This document shows positions 8,437 through 17,729 of a stretch of 64,000 nt of DNA, in pieces (the first letter of the stretch is position 1; each line of letters begins with the position of its first letter). The notes under the pieces are model-generated. The model was not told where the DNA came from, did no database searches, and was given only the letters and a program-made list of their open reading frames with translations. The DNA comes from an uncultured Porphyromonadaceae bacterium. Lineage in GTDB: Bacteria > Bacteroidota > Bacteroidia > Bacteroidales > Muribaculaceae. The stretch lies in the NCBI GenBank assembly GCA_947177035.1, contig CAMWSS010000001.1:89378-153377 (forward strand), in the 5' to 3' direction. Position numbers and translations under genes: made by a program.

Positions 8437-10569
8437 ATGAACAAAGCCTTAATCCTATCGCTTGCGGTCGCCGCGTCAGTCACGGCGACCCTAAGCGCGC
8501 AACAAAACATATCGCCTGCCGCACAGGCCCTGATCAGCGCCCGGCAGAATGAACTGAGATCGCCCGCCGCCGGCAACGGGTCCACACAGACGATGGTGCG
8601 CGCGTTTCTGACCTACAACTCCCCCGCGGCGCTCGACTCCGTAATAGCCGCCGGCGGAACAGTGGGACGTGCCGCTGTAGATGGCATGGTCACTGTGTCG
8701 ATTCCCGTCGGCCAGCTTGAACGCATCGCCGCCCTGCCCCAGGTCGATTTCCTCGAAGTGGGTGCGAACGTCAATCTGCTCAACAACAATGTGCGGTCAC
8801 AGTGCAAAGTCAACGATCTCCACACGGGAGAAAACTTTGAAATGCCCTACACCGGCAAGGGAGTGGTGCTCGGCGTAATTGACACCGGACTGGAATTCAG
8901 CCACATAGCATTCCGCGAAAACGACGGCCAGACATCAAGAATACGCCGCGTGTGGGTGCAGGACGCCATCGGACGCGCCCCCGACGCCTTCGGCTACGGC
9001 GCCGAATACTCCACTCCCGAAGAAATAACCGGAGCCATCGTCGACAGCAAGGTCACGTTTCACGCCACCCACGTCACCGGCATTGCCGCCGGATCAAACA
9101 CCGGACTCAACAAATATTACGGCATGGCGCCGGAAACCGACATCGTGTTCGTCAGCTTCTCGACAAGCAACTCCGTCGGCGTCGCAGACGCAATATCATA
9201 CATTTTCGACTATGCCGACGAAGTCAACAAACCATGCGTCATCAACATGAGCCTCGGCTCACATCAAGGCCCGCATGACGGCACCTCGACCATCGACCGC
9301 ACAATCGACGCTCTCACCGGCCCGGGACGCATCATTGTCGGCGCCGCCGGAAACGAAGGAACGGCCAACCTCCACGTCAGCAAAGAATTCACCGACGACG
9401 ACACCACCCTGAAAACCATGCTGGCCAAAAGCTCCTCTGAAGTCATCGGCATCGACATCTGGGGCGAAGCCGACGCGGAAGTCAGCGTGAAACTCGGAGT
9501 GGTCAACCACCTGACCGGACGCATGGTCGCAGAAAGCGACCCGATAACCGCCGACACAAAAAAAGGCTATGTCTTCTTCGACTATGACGAAACCGGAGCG
9601 GACATAACCTATTTCTACTATCCCTCGCTGACAGCCGACGGACGCACAAACATTTTCATCGAAGCCCATACCAACTCCATTGCCGGCAACAAAATGGCTT
9701 GCGTAACGGTTGAAGGCGAACCTGGCTCCACAGTCCACATGTGGAACGTCGGCGCCGAAGACTTCACGTCAGGCGGCAGACCCGGCTGGACAAACGGAGA
9801 TCAGAACTGCTCGGTCGGCGAACTCGGAGGCACCGCAAACTCCATAATCTCAGTCGGATCGTTCAACACCTGCCACACCTTCTACCCCTACTTCGATCCC
9901 GACCGTCCATATCAGATCGACAACTTCACCATCGGCGCCATATCCGACTTCTCGAGCAAGGGCCCCACTGCCGACGGACGCACCAAACCCGACGTCCTGG
10001 CCGGCGGCCAGATCGTGGTCTCGGCCGTGAGCCAGCATGCATCGACCGAATTCAGCCCCAACAACAGCATCGACCTGGTCACTGACAGCAACGGCAAAAA
10101 ATACTATTACGGACTCAACGCCGGCACATCCATGGCATCGCCCGCCGTGGCCGGAATCGTGGCCCTGTGGCTACAGGCAAACCCGAATCTGACCCCCGAC
10201 GACATCCGCGAATGCATCCGCCAGAGCGCCAACCGCGACCGCTACTGCGGCCACGTGCCCAACAACCAGGCCGGACTCGGCAAAATCGACGCCACCAAAG
10301 GCATGCAGCTGGTGCTCAACGGCACTGTCGGCTGCGAAGCCCCTGAAATCAACCCCGACGACGCCCGAGCATGGACATCGGCCGACGGCAGCGAAATCTG
10401 CATTGTCAGCCCCGTGGCCGGCAACGCCCGCATCGTCAGCGTCAACGGCTCCGGCATGCTCACTGCTCCGGTTTCCGAAGGATTCACATCAATCGCGACC
10501 GGATCTCTCGCCAAAGGAATCTACATTGTGTCACTGCCCGACGGTTCGGCCATAAAACTCGCCATCTGA
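8437..10569 (+). CDS. Subtilisin-like (S8) serine protease with CTD-like tail
   Basis: 710 residues: signal peptide (1-21), propeptide-like segment (about 50-115), S8 catalytic domain and a C-terminal CTD-like domain ending KGIYIVSLPDGSAIKLAI. The triad is D149 (VIDTG), H209 and S565 (GTSMASPAVAGI). The histidine motif is HATHVTG rather than the usual HGTHVAG. A long insert of about 350 residues between His and Ser resembles the beta-sandwich insertions of Bacteroidales S8A proteases. Predicted to be exported by the type IX route and to act at the surface or outside the cell. Last member of the block of exported proteins. Confidence 0.85.
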   Translation: MNKALILSLAVAASVTATLSAQQNISPAAQALISARQNELRSPAAGNGSTQTMVRAFLTYNSPAALDSVIAAGGTVGRAAVDGMVTVSIPVGQLERIAALPQVDFLEVGANVNLLNNNVRSQCKVNDLHTGENFEMPYTGKGVVLGVIDTGLEFSHIAFRENDGQTSRIRRVWVQDAIGRAPDAFGYGAEYSTPEEITGAIVDSKVTFHATHVTGIAAGSNTGLNKYYGMAPETDIVFVSFSTSNSVGVADAISYIFDYADEVNKPCVINMSLGSHQGPHDGTSTIDRTIDALTGPGRIIVGAAGNEGTANLHVSKEFTDDDTTLKTMLAKSSSEVIGIDIWGEADAEVSVKLGVVNHLTGRMVAESDPITADTKKGYVFFDYDETGADITYFYYPSLTADGRTNIFIEAHTNSIAGNKMACVTVEGEPGSTVHMWNVGAEDFTSGGRPGWTNGDQNCSVGELGGTANSIISVGSFNTCHTFYPYFDPDRPYQIDNFTIGAISDFSSKGPTADGRTKPDVLAGGQIVVSAVSQHASTEFSPNNSIDLVTDSNGKKYYYGLNAGTSMASPAVAGIVALWLQANPNLTPDDIRECIRQSANRDRYCGHVPNNQAGLGKIDATKGMQLVLNGTVGCEAPEINPDDARAWTSADGSEICIVSPVAGNARIVSVNGSGMLTAPVSEGFTSIATGSLAKGIYIVSLPDGSAIKLAI

Positions 10570-10576
10570 CACTGCA

Positions 10577-10990
10577 ATGCCATCTGACGACGCATACGTA
10601 TTCACCCTGCCGATGAAAGTGCGCGACTATGAAGTCGACTCCGAAGGCATCGTGAACAACGCCATATATCTCCATTACTTCGAGCACACCCGCCATGAGT
10701 TCTGCACCATGGCGGGACTCTCGTTTCGCCGCATGAGAGAACTCGGCATGGCTCCCGTGGTCTCGGAAATATCCGTGCGCTACATAACCCCGCTCGGTCT
10801 CGGCGAATCGATGGACTCGATGCTCTCGCTCTCCCGACGCGGCCCCCGGTTCATATTCCGCCAGTGGATTGTCAACGAGCGCGGACAGACAGTGGCCGAC
10901 GCCACTGTCACCGTGGTCAACATGCTCAACGGACGCCCAACACGCGGCGACGAATTCGCCGCCGCGTTCAGCCGCTATCTGACATCCTGA
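10577..10990 (+). CDS. Acyl-CoA thioesterase, hotdog fold (4HBT/YbgC type)
   Basis: 137 residues, the normal length of a single hotdog domain. The N-terminal VRDYEVDSEGIVNNAIYLHY element matches the 4HBT motif YxxTDxxGHVNNxxYxxY, although the usual Asp-Xaa-Xaa-Gly sequence is DSEG here. Such enzymes hydrolyse acyl-CoA thioesters in the cytoplasm. Located 7 bp after the protease and 25 bp before dprA. Confidence 0.8.
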   Translation: MPSDDAYVFTLPMKVRDYEVDSEGIVNNAIYLHYFEHTRHEFCTMAGLSFRRMRELGMAPVVSEISVRYITPLGLGESMDSMLSLSRRGPRFIFRQWIVNERGQTVADATVTVVNMLNGRPTRGDEFAAAFSRYLTS

Positions 10991-11015
10991 CCCTCCCCTC
11001 CCTCACGCAACGCAG

Positions 11016-12137
11016 ATGATGCTCGACGACGAACAGACGGCCTACAGAATGGCGTTTGCATCCATACGCGGCATGAACCGCCTGCTGGCCGAGGATCTGA
11101 TCCGGAAACTCGGTTCCGAACAAGCTTTCTTTCAAGCGGAAGAAAGCCGCCTGCGCTATATCACATCATCTCGCTCGCGAATATACTCTGCGTCACACCG
11201 GGCCGAAGCGCTCGCAAAGGCCCGCGCCGAACTCGACTTTGTCAAACGCAACTCGATCTCGGCGATCTACCACTCCGACCCCGGCTACCCGCCGATGCTC
11301 AGACTCTGCGACGACGCGCCGCTGATGCTCTATGGACTCGGCTCGGCCGACCTCGCTGCCCCGCGCGTTCTCGCCGTGGTGGGCACACGCCACGCAACCC
11401 CCTATGGCATCAGCTTCACCGACAGGCTCATCGAAGACCTGGCCGCCGCCATGCCCGGACTGATCATCGTGAGCGGACTCGCCTATGGTATCGACATCGC
11501 CGCCCACCGCGCCGCCCTGCGCCACGGCCTGCCGACGGTGGCGGTGCTGGCCCACGGTCTCCACACCATATATCCGGCCGAACACAGGTCAACCGCCGTC
11601 GAAATTGTCAGAAACGGCGGAATGCTCCTCAGCGAATACCGCTCTGACGAACCGGTCCACAAAGGCAACTTCGTGGCACGGAACCGCATCGTCGCCGGAA
11701 TGAGCCACGCACTGCTCGTGGTGGAATCGGCCGAAAAAGGGGGCGCCCTGATCACTGCCGGACTCGCCGCCGACTATGGACGCGACGTCTTCGCCCTGCC
11801 AGGACGCATATCCGACCCCGTATCGGCCGGATGCAACCGACTGATCGCGGCATGCGCGGCATCGCTCGTGCGCTCGGCCGACGACATCTGCCAGGCAATG
11901 AACTGGCCCGCCTCATCGCCCGCACTCGACGCCACACCGGCATCTCTGCCCATCCCGATGAACATTGACGAAGAGACGATCGTTAAATTTCTGGGCGACA
12001 ACGAAGACGCATCCGTTAGCCAGATAACGGCCGCCACCGGAATGCCCGCCGGCAAGCTAATGAGCCTGCTCATCGACATGGAATTCCGCAATCTGATCCT
12101 CGCCCTGCCGGGCGGACGCTACAGAGCGCTTATCTGA
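11016..12137 (+). CDS. dprA: DNA-processing protein DprA
   Basis: Binds incoming single-stranded DNA and loads RecA during natural transformation. 373 residues: N-terminal helical/SAM-like region, Rossmann core with VVGTRHATPYG, SGLAYGIDIAAH and KGGALITAGLAADYGRDVF, and a C-terminal winged-helix (DML1-like) domain (about 310-370). The conserved NRIVAGMSHALLVVE segment is present. Widespread in Bacteroidota whether or not transformation is known. Between a thioesterase and a nucleoside phosphorylase, all on the same strand. Confidence 0.95.
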   Translation: MMLDDEQTAYRMAFASIRGMNRLLAEDLIRKLGSEQAFFQAEESRLRYITSSRSRIYSASHRAEALAKARAELDFVKRNSISAIYHSDPGYPPMLRLCDDAPLMLYGLGSADLAAPRVLAVVGTRHATPYGISFTDRLIEDLAAAMPGLIIVSGLAYGIDIAAHRAALRHGLPTVAVLAHGLHTIYPAEHRSTAVEIVRNGGMLLSEYRSDEPVHKGNFVARNRIVAGMSHALLVVESAEKGGALITAGLAADYGRDVFALPGRISDPVSAGCNRLIAACAASLVRSADDICQAMNWPASSPALDATPASLPIPMNIDEETIVKFLGDNEDASVSQITAATGMPAGKLMSLLIDMEFRNLILALPGGRYRALI

Positions 12138-12163
12138 AAAAACATAACCAAACCGAATTACCT

Positions 12164-13027
12164 ATGATTCCTCCTTCAGAACTTATCATCAACCCCGACG
12201 GATCGGTGTTTCACCTGCACCTGACTCCCGACATGATAACCGACCGCATAATCCTGGTCGGTGACCCTGGACGGGTCGATATGGTGGCTTCATTTTTCGA
12301 CACAAAGACTTTTGAAGTCTCATCCCGCGAATTCCACACCATCGGAGGCACATATCAGGGAAAACCGATCATGTGTCTCAGCCACGGAATCGGACCCGAC
12401 AACATCGACATCGTGGCCACCGAACTCGACGCTCTGGCCAACGTCGACTTCCACACCCGCGAAGTGCGCCCGCAACACCGCAGCCTCACCATGGTGCGCA
12501 TCGGCACGAGCGGAGCCCTCCAGCCGGAACTCTCGCTCGGCACACCCGTCATCGCCGAAAAAGCCATCGGCTTCGACGGAGTCCTCAACTACTATGCCGG
12601 ACGCGACAGCGTGGCCGATCTCGGTTTTGAAGAGGCCCTGTGTGCCCACACCGGATGGAACCCGCTGTGGGCCAGACCATACGTGGTCGACGCCGACGCC
12701 TCGCTGGTGGAACGCATCGGCGGCACCGACATGGTGCGCGGCAACACCATATCGGCCGTCGGATTCTATGGCCCCCAAGGACGCAAAGTGCGCCTCGACC
12801 TGGCCAATCCCGACCTCAACCAACGCATCGAGCAATTTGAACACCAAGGGCGACGGATCACCAACTATGAAATGGAATCGGCTCCGCTCCAGGGACTTGG
12901 CAAACTCCTGGGCCACCGCTGCATGACCGTCTGCTCAATCATCGCCAACCGCTTCCGCAACACGGCCAATCCCTCCTACAAAAACGGAATGCACGACCTG
13001 GTCGGCACCGTGCTCGACCGCATATGA
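12164..13027 (+). CDS. Nucleoside phosphorylase (uridine phosphorylase-like)
   Basis: 287 residues of the PNP/UDP superfamily: phosphate loop GDPGRVD, GTSGALQPELSLG, and the nucleoside-site motif NYEMESAPLQGLG. Cleaves a (pyrimidine) nucleoside with phosphate to base and ribose-1-phosphate; substrate preference cannot be read from the sequence. Overlaps folB by 4 bp (ATGA), so the two are co-translated. Confidence 0.88.
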   Translation: MIPPSELIINPDGSVFHLHLTPDMITDRIILVGDPGRVDMVASFFDTKTFEVSSREFHTIGGTYQGKPIMCLSHGIGPDNIDIVATELDALANVDFHTREVRPQHRSLTMVRIGTSGALQPELSLGTPVIAEKAIGFDGVLNYYAGRDSVADLGFEEALCAHTGWNPLWARPYVVDADASLVERIGGTDMVRGNTISAVGFYGPQGRKVRLDLANPDLNQRIEQFEHQGRRITNYEMESAPLQGLGKLLGHRCMTVCSIIANRFRNTANPSYKNGMHDLVGTVLDRI

Positions 13028-13374
13028 ACGCCCGCGTCAGAATAGACCGCCTGCGACTCCACGCATTCCATGGCGTGATGCCGCAGGAACGCGCCTGCGG
13101 CAACGACTTTGAAGTGTCGGTTGAAATGGAGATCTGCGGATACGACGGTTCCGACAATCTCGACTCGACCGTCAACTATGCCGAAGTGATCGACGCGATC
13201 AGACGCGAAATGGCGCAACCGTCTGACCTGATCGAACACGTGGCCGCCCGAATAGCCTCTGCCATCCGACAAGAGTTTCCCGCTGTCGGAGGCGGCTCTG
13301 TCACCGTGGCCAAACTGCTGCCCCCGGTGGCAGGAGCGCAACTAAGCTCCGTTTCCGCCACCATCCCGATCTGA
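13024..13374 (+). CDS. folB: Dihydroneopterin aldolase
   Basis: 116 residues, usual FolB length. Begins RVRIDRLRLHAFHGVMPQER, the family's typical first strand and active-site region, and has the conserved lysine in VTVAKLLPP near the end. Splits 7,8-dihydroneopterin to 6-hydroxymethyl-dihydropterin plus glycolaldehyde in folate synthesis. Last gene of the dprA-phosphorylase-folB group; followed by a strong terminator. Confidence 0.92.
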   Translation: MNARVRIDRLRLHAFHGVMPQERACGNDFEVSVEMEICGYDGSDNLDSTVNYAEVIDAIRREMAQPSDLIEHVAARIASAIRQEFPAVGGGSVTVAKLLPPVAGAQLSSVSATIPI

Positions 13375-13399
13375 TCCGCCAATAAAACGTCAATCCCAT

Positions 13400-13442
13400 C
13401 CCCCTGCTCCAGCCCACAAATGGAGACAGGGGGCTTTTTTTT
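13400..13442 (+). terminator. Rho-independent terminator after folB
   Basis: A GC-rich stem (CCCCCTGCTCCA paired with TGGAGACAGGGGG, 13400-13433) is followed by eight T residues (13435-13442). Confidence 0.92.
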
Positions 13443-13446
13443 ACTG

Positions 13447-13467
13447 CTTCCCCCCTTCGGGGGGAGG
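13447..13467. repeat. Short perfect hairpin (C6-TTC-G6)
   Basis: CTTCCCCCC and GGGGGGAGG are separated by a TTC loop, a 9-bp stem (one T-G pair) 5 bp after the folB terminator. No U tract on either strand. It may be a second transcription barrier or an RNA end; role unknown. Confidence 0.4.
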
Positions 13468-13565
13468 TGACCGATGACGGCACACACCGGAAAATCAAGA
13501 AAAAACGCGCATAGAAACATTTAACATCATTTAACTATCGGGGGGGTAAAATGTGAATTTTTGTT

Positions 13566-13573
13566 TACCTTTG
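13566..13573 (+). promoter_or_regulatory. Promoter -7 box for the large coiled-coil lipoprotein
   Basis: TACCTTTG matches the -7 consensus exactly; the -33 region (around 13542-13546) has no TTTG. The implied leader is about 90 nt and becomes very A/T-rich just before the ATG, as in strongly expressed Bacteroidota genes. Confidence 0.6.
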
Positions 13574-13670
13574 CAACGCGAATTTGTAGGCAGATTGCTG
13601 TATCGACACGCGGACAAGAAGGCCTTTAAGCAAAAAACCACTTAATTAATATATTAATAAACAATCAATT

Positions 13671-16600
13671 ATGAAGAAAACGTTTCTCAAAGCAACGCTG
13701 TTCTCTCTGATGGTTTCCATGGTGCCTGCAGTCATCACAAGCTGTAAGGACTACGATGACGACATCAAGTCGCTCACCACCAAGGACGACCAACTCCAGA
13801 GCGAGATCAGCGACAAACTTGCTCAGCAGGAACAGGCCCTGACAAATCAGATCAAGGCTCTCGAGACCGCTCTTGCTGAACAGAAAGAGGCCGCAGCAAC
13901 TGCCACCGCAGCTGCAAAAGCCGCCGCTGACGCCGCGCAGGCCGCTGCCGACAAAGCACAGCAGACTGCCGACGCCGCTGAAAAGGCCGCTGCCGAAGCC
14001 GACGCCAAGGCACAGCTCGCCAACGCCGAGGCCGAAGCTGCTAAAGCTGCCGCCGCACAGGCCAAAGCCGACGCCATCGAAGAAGCCAAAACCATGGTTG
14101 AGGCTCTGCGCGCCGACATCACCAAACAGATGGCCGACCTCGATGCCAAATACGGTCAGAAATACGAAGAACTTGCCGAAGCAGTAGGCAAGGCCGCCAC
14201 CAAGGAGTCGCTCGACGCCGCCGTGAAATCTCTGACCGCCGACATCGACGCTCTCGAAAAGAAATTCAACGCCAGCGAAGCCGAGATCAAAGAGATACTC
14301 GAAGACTATCTTGCACTGATCAACAAGAACACTTCCGATATCACCACCATCAACGGCAAGATCAACGGCATCAGCTCCGACATCAACACCCTGAAGACAG
14401 ATCTTGGCAAACTCGAAGGCAGAGTAGCCGCAAACGAGGCTGAAATTGCCAGACACGCCACCAAGATCGAGGACAATGTCACTGCAATCGCCGCCAACGC
14501 CGAGGCTATCACCAAGATCACAAGCGAGACAATCCCGGCGCTGAAAGCCGAACTTGAAAAGAAGATCGAAGCTGTCAATACCGCCCTCGAAACGCACGTC
14601 AGCGCATTCAACGCATATCAGCAGCAGGTAGACCTTCAGCTGGCTGCCCTGAACCTGTTCATGGAGACCTATTCCGAACTTCTGGCAGGTCTTCAGGACA
14701 AGCTTGACGGCATCGACACCCAGCTCGCTGATCTCTATGTCAAATATGGCGAAGTGGCCGCCGAACTGGCCCAGGCCAAACTCGACATTCTGAAAAACGC
14801 AGCCGCCATCGAAGATCTTCAAGGCGTTGTCGCTGCCAACAAAGCTGAACTCGAAAACAAGATCGGACAGCTCAGCTCGCAGCTCACTTCCGCTGTCGAA
14901 ACCCTCAACCAGAAAATCGACACCGTCAAAGAGCAGCTCCAGCAGAGCATCGACGGCGTACAGACCAACCTCGACAATGCAGTGGCCGACCTTCAGGGCA
15001 AGATCGACACCATCAACGAGACTCTGGCCACCATCAACGAAACCCTCGGCGACCACGGCAGCCGCATCACAGCCCTGGAAGGCACCGTTGAACAGCAGGG
15101 CCAGGCCATCGCGGCTCTCCAGGCTGACCTGCAGCAGGCTCAGCGCGACATCGTCAAGATCAACGGCGCCCTGTCGACCCTCAACGCCATCAACGCCAAG
15201 CGTCTGACCAGCGTGACCCTGATCCCCTCCGCTTACGTCGGCGGCATACCCACCATCGACTTCCTGTCGGCATCGTTCGTGCCCATGGTAGCCGGTGCCA
15301 ACGGTGAATATACCGCTGCTCCTGACGGCGCAGCCGCCAAGATCGTCACCAACGAAGAAACCTATGCTTTCTATCGTCTCAACCCCTCAGGCGTTGAACT
15401 CACCGACATCAAGGCTGACGACGTCAACTTCGTTCAGATGATCGCTTCTTCGCGTGCCGGCAACGATCCCGCCGTGGTTAAAGTAGCCAAGGTAGAGAAA
15501 GAACAGAACGGCGTGCTGAAAGTTTACGCCACCAAGGCCGACAACTTCACCAGCGACCTCAACAGCGCGGGCGAAGGCAAGATCTACACTGTTTCACTGC
15601 GTGTGCCCATCGCCGAGAAAAACTACTACACCTGGACCGACAGCGAAGGCAACACCGTGACCGAAGCAGCTGAAGACGCAGTGGTTTACTCTGAATACAC
15701 CCGCGTGGCCGAAGCTACCTTCACCCCCGGCATCGCAGCCGTTTATAAGTATGACAACGCTTCCATGGCTTATCCCACCGAAGCCGAGCCCTGGAGCCAT
15801 GTCGACAACGACCCCAACTACTTCTTCCTGACCAAGACCGAAGCTCTTGCCGAAGAGGCTCCCGTTTATCTGACTGTTGCTTACAATCAGGTTGACGCCG
15901 ATCTGACCAAGTATGTCACCGCATACTCTCAGAAGCAAGCTACTGACAACAAGAAGTATCTCGACAACTGGGCCGACTATGGCTTCTCCTTCACCTATGA
16001 ATTCGTTGAAACCGAAGCCACCAAGGGCTATGCAGTGGTTACCGAAGACGGTAAGCTCACCGCAGCCAACCCCGATGACGTGAATAGCGCAAGCCGCATC
16101 GGCAAGGTTGTCACTGTCCGCGTGAACATGAAGCACGGCAATGACGTGGTAGAGCAGAAATACTTCAACGTACAGTATGTTCTCACAACCGAGCCTGTTG
16201 TTGTTTACTTCAACGAAACAGACTACACTCACTTCTTCTGGAATCTCTACACTCCTGTCGGCACTGAAGACTTCTGCCTCTGGGACGACACCAAGGACGG
16301 AGAGACTGTGGTTGAAGAAGGCTTTATCACCAAACTGCACAAAGCAATCTGGCAACAGCTTGGCAACGAAGACTTCAAGATCAGCCGCGACGAGTTCATC
16401 CACCGCTACACTGTACCTGAACCCGCTGGCACAAAGACATATGTCGACCTTGGTTCCGCCACTGCTGCTCAGGAAGACCTCCCTGTAACCGCTGCTGTCA
16501 ACCTGACCAACAATGATGACTACATCCTGAAAGAGATCGCAGTCGAGGAAGACTTCTACTCTGTAGACAGCCTGGCTGGCAAGGGCATCAAGCTTGTGAT

Positions 16601-17633
16601 CAACCTCGAGCCGACTGTACCTGGCTTCCCGCCTGTTTCCATCGTGCTCTCAGGCAAAGTCGAATGGCCCAAACCGCTGCCTGTACTCGGTGTCTATGAT
16701 ACTCACATCTGGTTCAAGACAGAGCCCTGGAATGATCTTGAGAATTTCAAACAGTGGATGAAGCTTGCTCCTACCGCTTATGAAATTGCAGCCAAGAAGA
16801 ATATCTCCGAACTCTTCTATAACGGCAATGTTCTGACCGGTCGTGAAAAGCCCTACATCAAGCATCTGTACGAAGCTGCACAGCCAGTCTGGGACATCCA
16901 GGTTAATCCCATCACCCAGCCCGGCGGATGCTACAACTGGCTTGTTGACGTTGACGGCAAGAAAGAAAGCGCTGCAACCATCTGGTATCAGCAGAAAGAC
17001 AACAACCACCGTTGGAATCTCAAATATGCTGACGCTCAGAACATGGCCAAATACAACGACACTGTCAATGTTGTGATCAACAAAGGCATGGCCGGCAATA
17101 TTCTGGTCAACAGCGGCGACGACATCGTTCTCGACTGGATCGTTTACCTCAACGGCAAGAAAGCCAACAACTATTACACTGTAGGCCAGACCCTGATTGA
17201 CATTGTCAAGCCGATCAAGAACGTAAGCTACACCTCCGCAAGCCTGATGCAGGAATTCGTTGAACAGGAAGTCGATCTGACAAAGTATGTTGTGGTTCTT
17301 GACTCCTATGCTAAAGACGGAGTTGAAATGAACGGCGAATTCGGTCCCTTCAACAGTGAATTCACTGATAAGTGGAATTACTATGGCTTCACCAACCTGA
17401 AGTATAGCATCAATAAAGAGTCCCGAGATGCAGCTCCGTCACTGTTCGACCAGTTCAATATTTCGGTTGACGAAGATGGTCTGCTGACCTTCAATACCGA
17501 AAAGGTTGCTCTCGTGAAAGACCTCGTGATCGGTGTTGACGTTACCGGTGACTATTTCTTCGGAAGCTTCAAAACCACCGCTTATGTAACCATTAAGGTT
17601 AATCCGGTTTCCAGCCACGCTCGGAAGCGATAA
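13671..17633 (+). CDS. Giant coiled-coil surface lipoprotein
   Basis: 1320 residues. Signal peptide with SPII lipobox VITSC (Cys25) followed by KDYDDDIKSL, typical of Bacteroidales surface lipoproteins (compare the N-terminal segment of PL29/DUF4988-type proteins). Residues about 35-500 are coiled coil, with an alanine-rich stretch (about 77-140) and then repeated I/L heptads; residues about 505-1320 form a beta-rich ectodomain. No enzyme motif. Codon use differs from its neighbours: AAG rather than AAA for lysine and many GCT/GTT codons in the second half, suggesting very high expression. The OmpA-family gene follows. A stalk or S-layer-like structural role is inferred, not shown. Confidence 0.75.
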   Translation: MKKTFLKATLFSLMVSMVPAVITSCKDYDDDIKSLTTKDDQLQSEISDKLAQQEQALTNQIKALETALAEQKEAAATATAAAKAAADAAQAAADKAQQTADAAEKAAAEADAKAQLANAEAEAAKAAAAQAKADAIEEAKTMVEALRADITKQMADLDAKYGQKYEELAEAVGKAATKESLDAAVKSLTADIDALEKKFNASEAEIKEILEDYLALINKNTSDITTINGKINGISSDINTLKTDLGKLEGRVAANEAEIARHATKIEDNVTAIAANAEAITKITSETIPALKAELEKKIEAVNTALETHVSAFNAYQQQVDLQLAALNLFMETYSELLAGLQDKLDGIDTQLADLYVKYGEVAAELAQAKLDILKNAAAIEDLQGVVAANKAELENKIGQLSSQLTSAVETLNQKIDTVKEQLQQSIDGVQTNLDNAVADLQGKIDTINETLATINETLGDHGSRITALEGTVEQQGQAIAALQADLQQAQRDIVKINGALSTLNAINAKRLTSVTLIPSAYVGGIPTIDFLSASFVPMVAGANGEYTAAPDGAAAKIVTNEETYAFYRLNPSGVELTDIKADDVNFVQMIASSRAGNDPAVVKVAKVEKEQNGVLKVYATKADNFTSDLNSAGEGKIYTVSLRVPIAEKNYYTWTDSEGNTVTEAAEDAVVYSEYTRVAEATFTPGIAAVYKYDNASMAYPTEAEPWSHVDNDPNYFFLTKTEALAEEAPVYLTVAYNQVDADLTKYVTAYSQKQATDNKKYLDNWADYGFSFTYEFVETEATKGYAVVTEDGKLTAANPDDVNSASRIGKVVTVRVNMKHGNDVVEQKYFNVQYVLTTEPVVVYFNETDYTHFFWNLYTPVGTEDFCLWDDTKDGETVVEEGFITKLHKAIWQQLGNEDFKISRDEFIHRYTVPEPAGTKTYVDLGSATAAQEDLPVTAAVNLTNNDDYILKEIAVEEDFYSVDSLAGKGIKLVINLEPTVPGFPPVSIVLSGKVEWPKPLPVLGVYDTHIWFKTEPWNDLENFKQWMKLAPTAYEIAAKKNISELFYNGNVLTGREKPYIKHLYEAAQPVWDIQVNPITQPGGCYNWLVDVDGKKESAATIWYQQKDNNHRWNLKYADAQNMAKYNDTVNVVINKGMAGNILVNSGDDIVLDWIVYLNGKKANNYYTVGQTLIDIVKPIKNVSYTSASLMQEFVEQEVDLTKYVVVLDSYAKDGVEMNGEFGPFNSEFTDKWNYYGFTNLKYSINKESRDAAPSLFDQFNISVDEDGLLTFNTEKVALVKDLVIGVDVTGDYFFGSFKTTAYVTIKVNPVSSHARKR

Positions 17634-17661
17634 TCCTATCCTAAATACTACATATTAGCTC

Positions 17662-17701
17662 GAGAAAGGCGCGCCTTTGGTAGGTCCGCCTCTCTCTTTT
17701 T
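17662..17701 (+). terminator. Terminator after the coiled-coil lipoprotein gene
   Basis: GAGAAAGGCG (17662-17671) pairs with CGCCTCTCTC (17687-17696) with one mismatch, followed by five to six T residues. Some read-through to the OmpA-family gene 29 bp later is possible because no separate promoter box was found. Confidence 0.65.
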
Positions 17702-17729
17702 AAAATCAAAACCAACACAAGCTACACAA

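Noticed and set aside
13671..14149. Alanine-rich repeats as a tandem DNA repeat or CRISPR-like array
   Set aside because: The repetition is at the protein (heptad) level; DNA units vary in length and sequence.
13665..15056. 463-codon open frame antisense to the coiled-coil lipoprotein gene
   Set aside because: It mirrors the repetitive heptad codons of the real gene, has low-complexity composition and no promoter; the plus-strand gene has lipobox and promoter.
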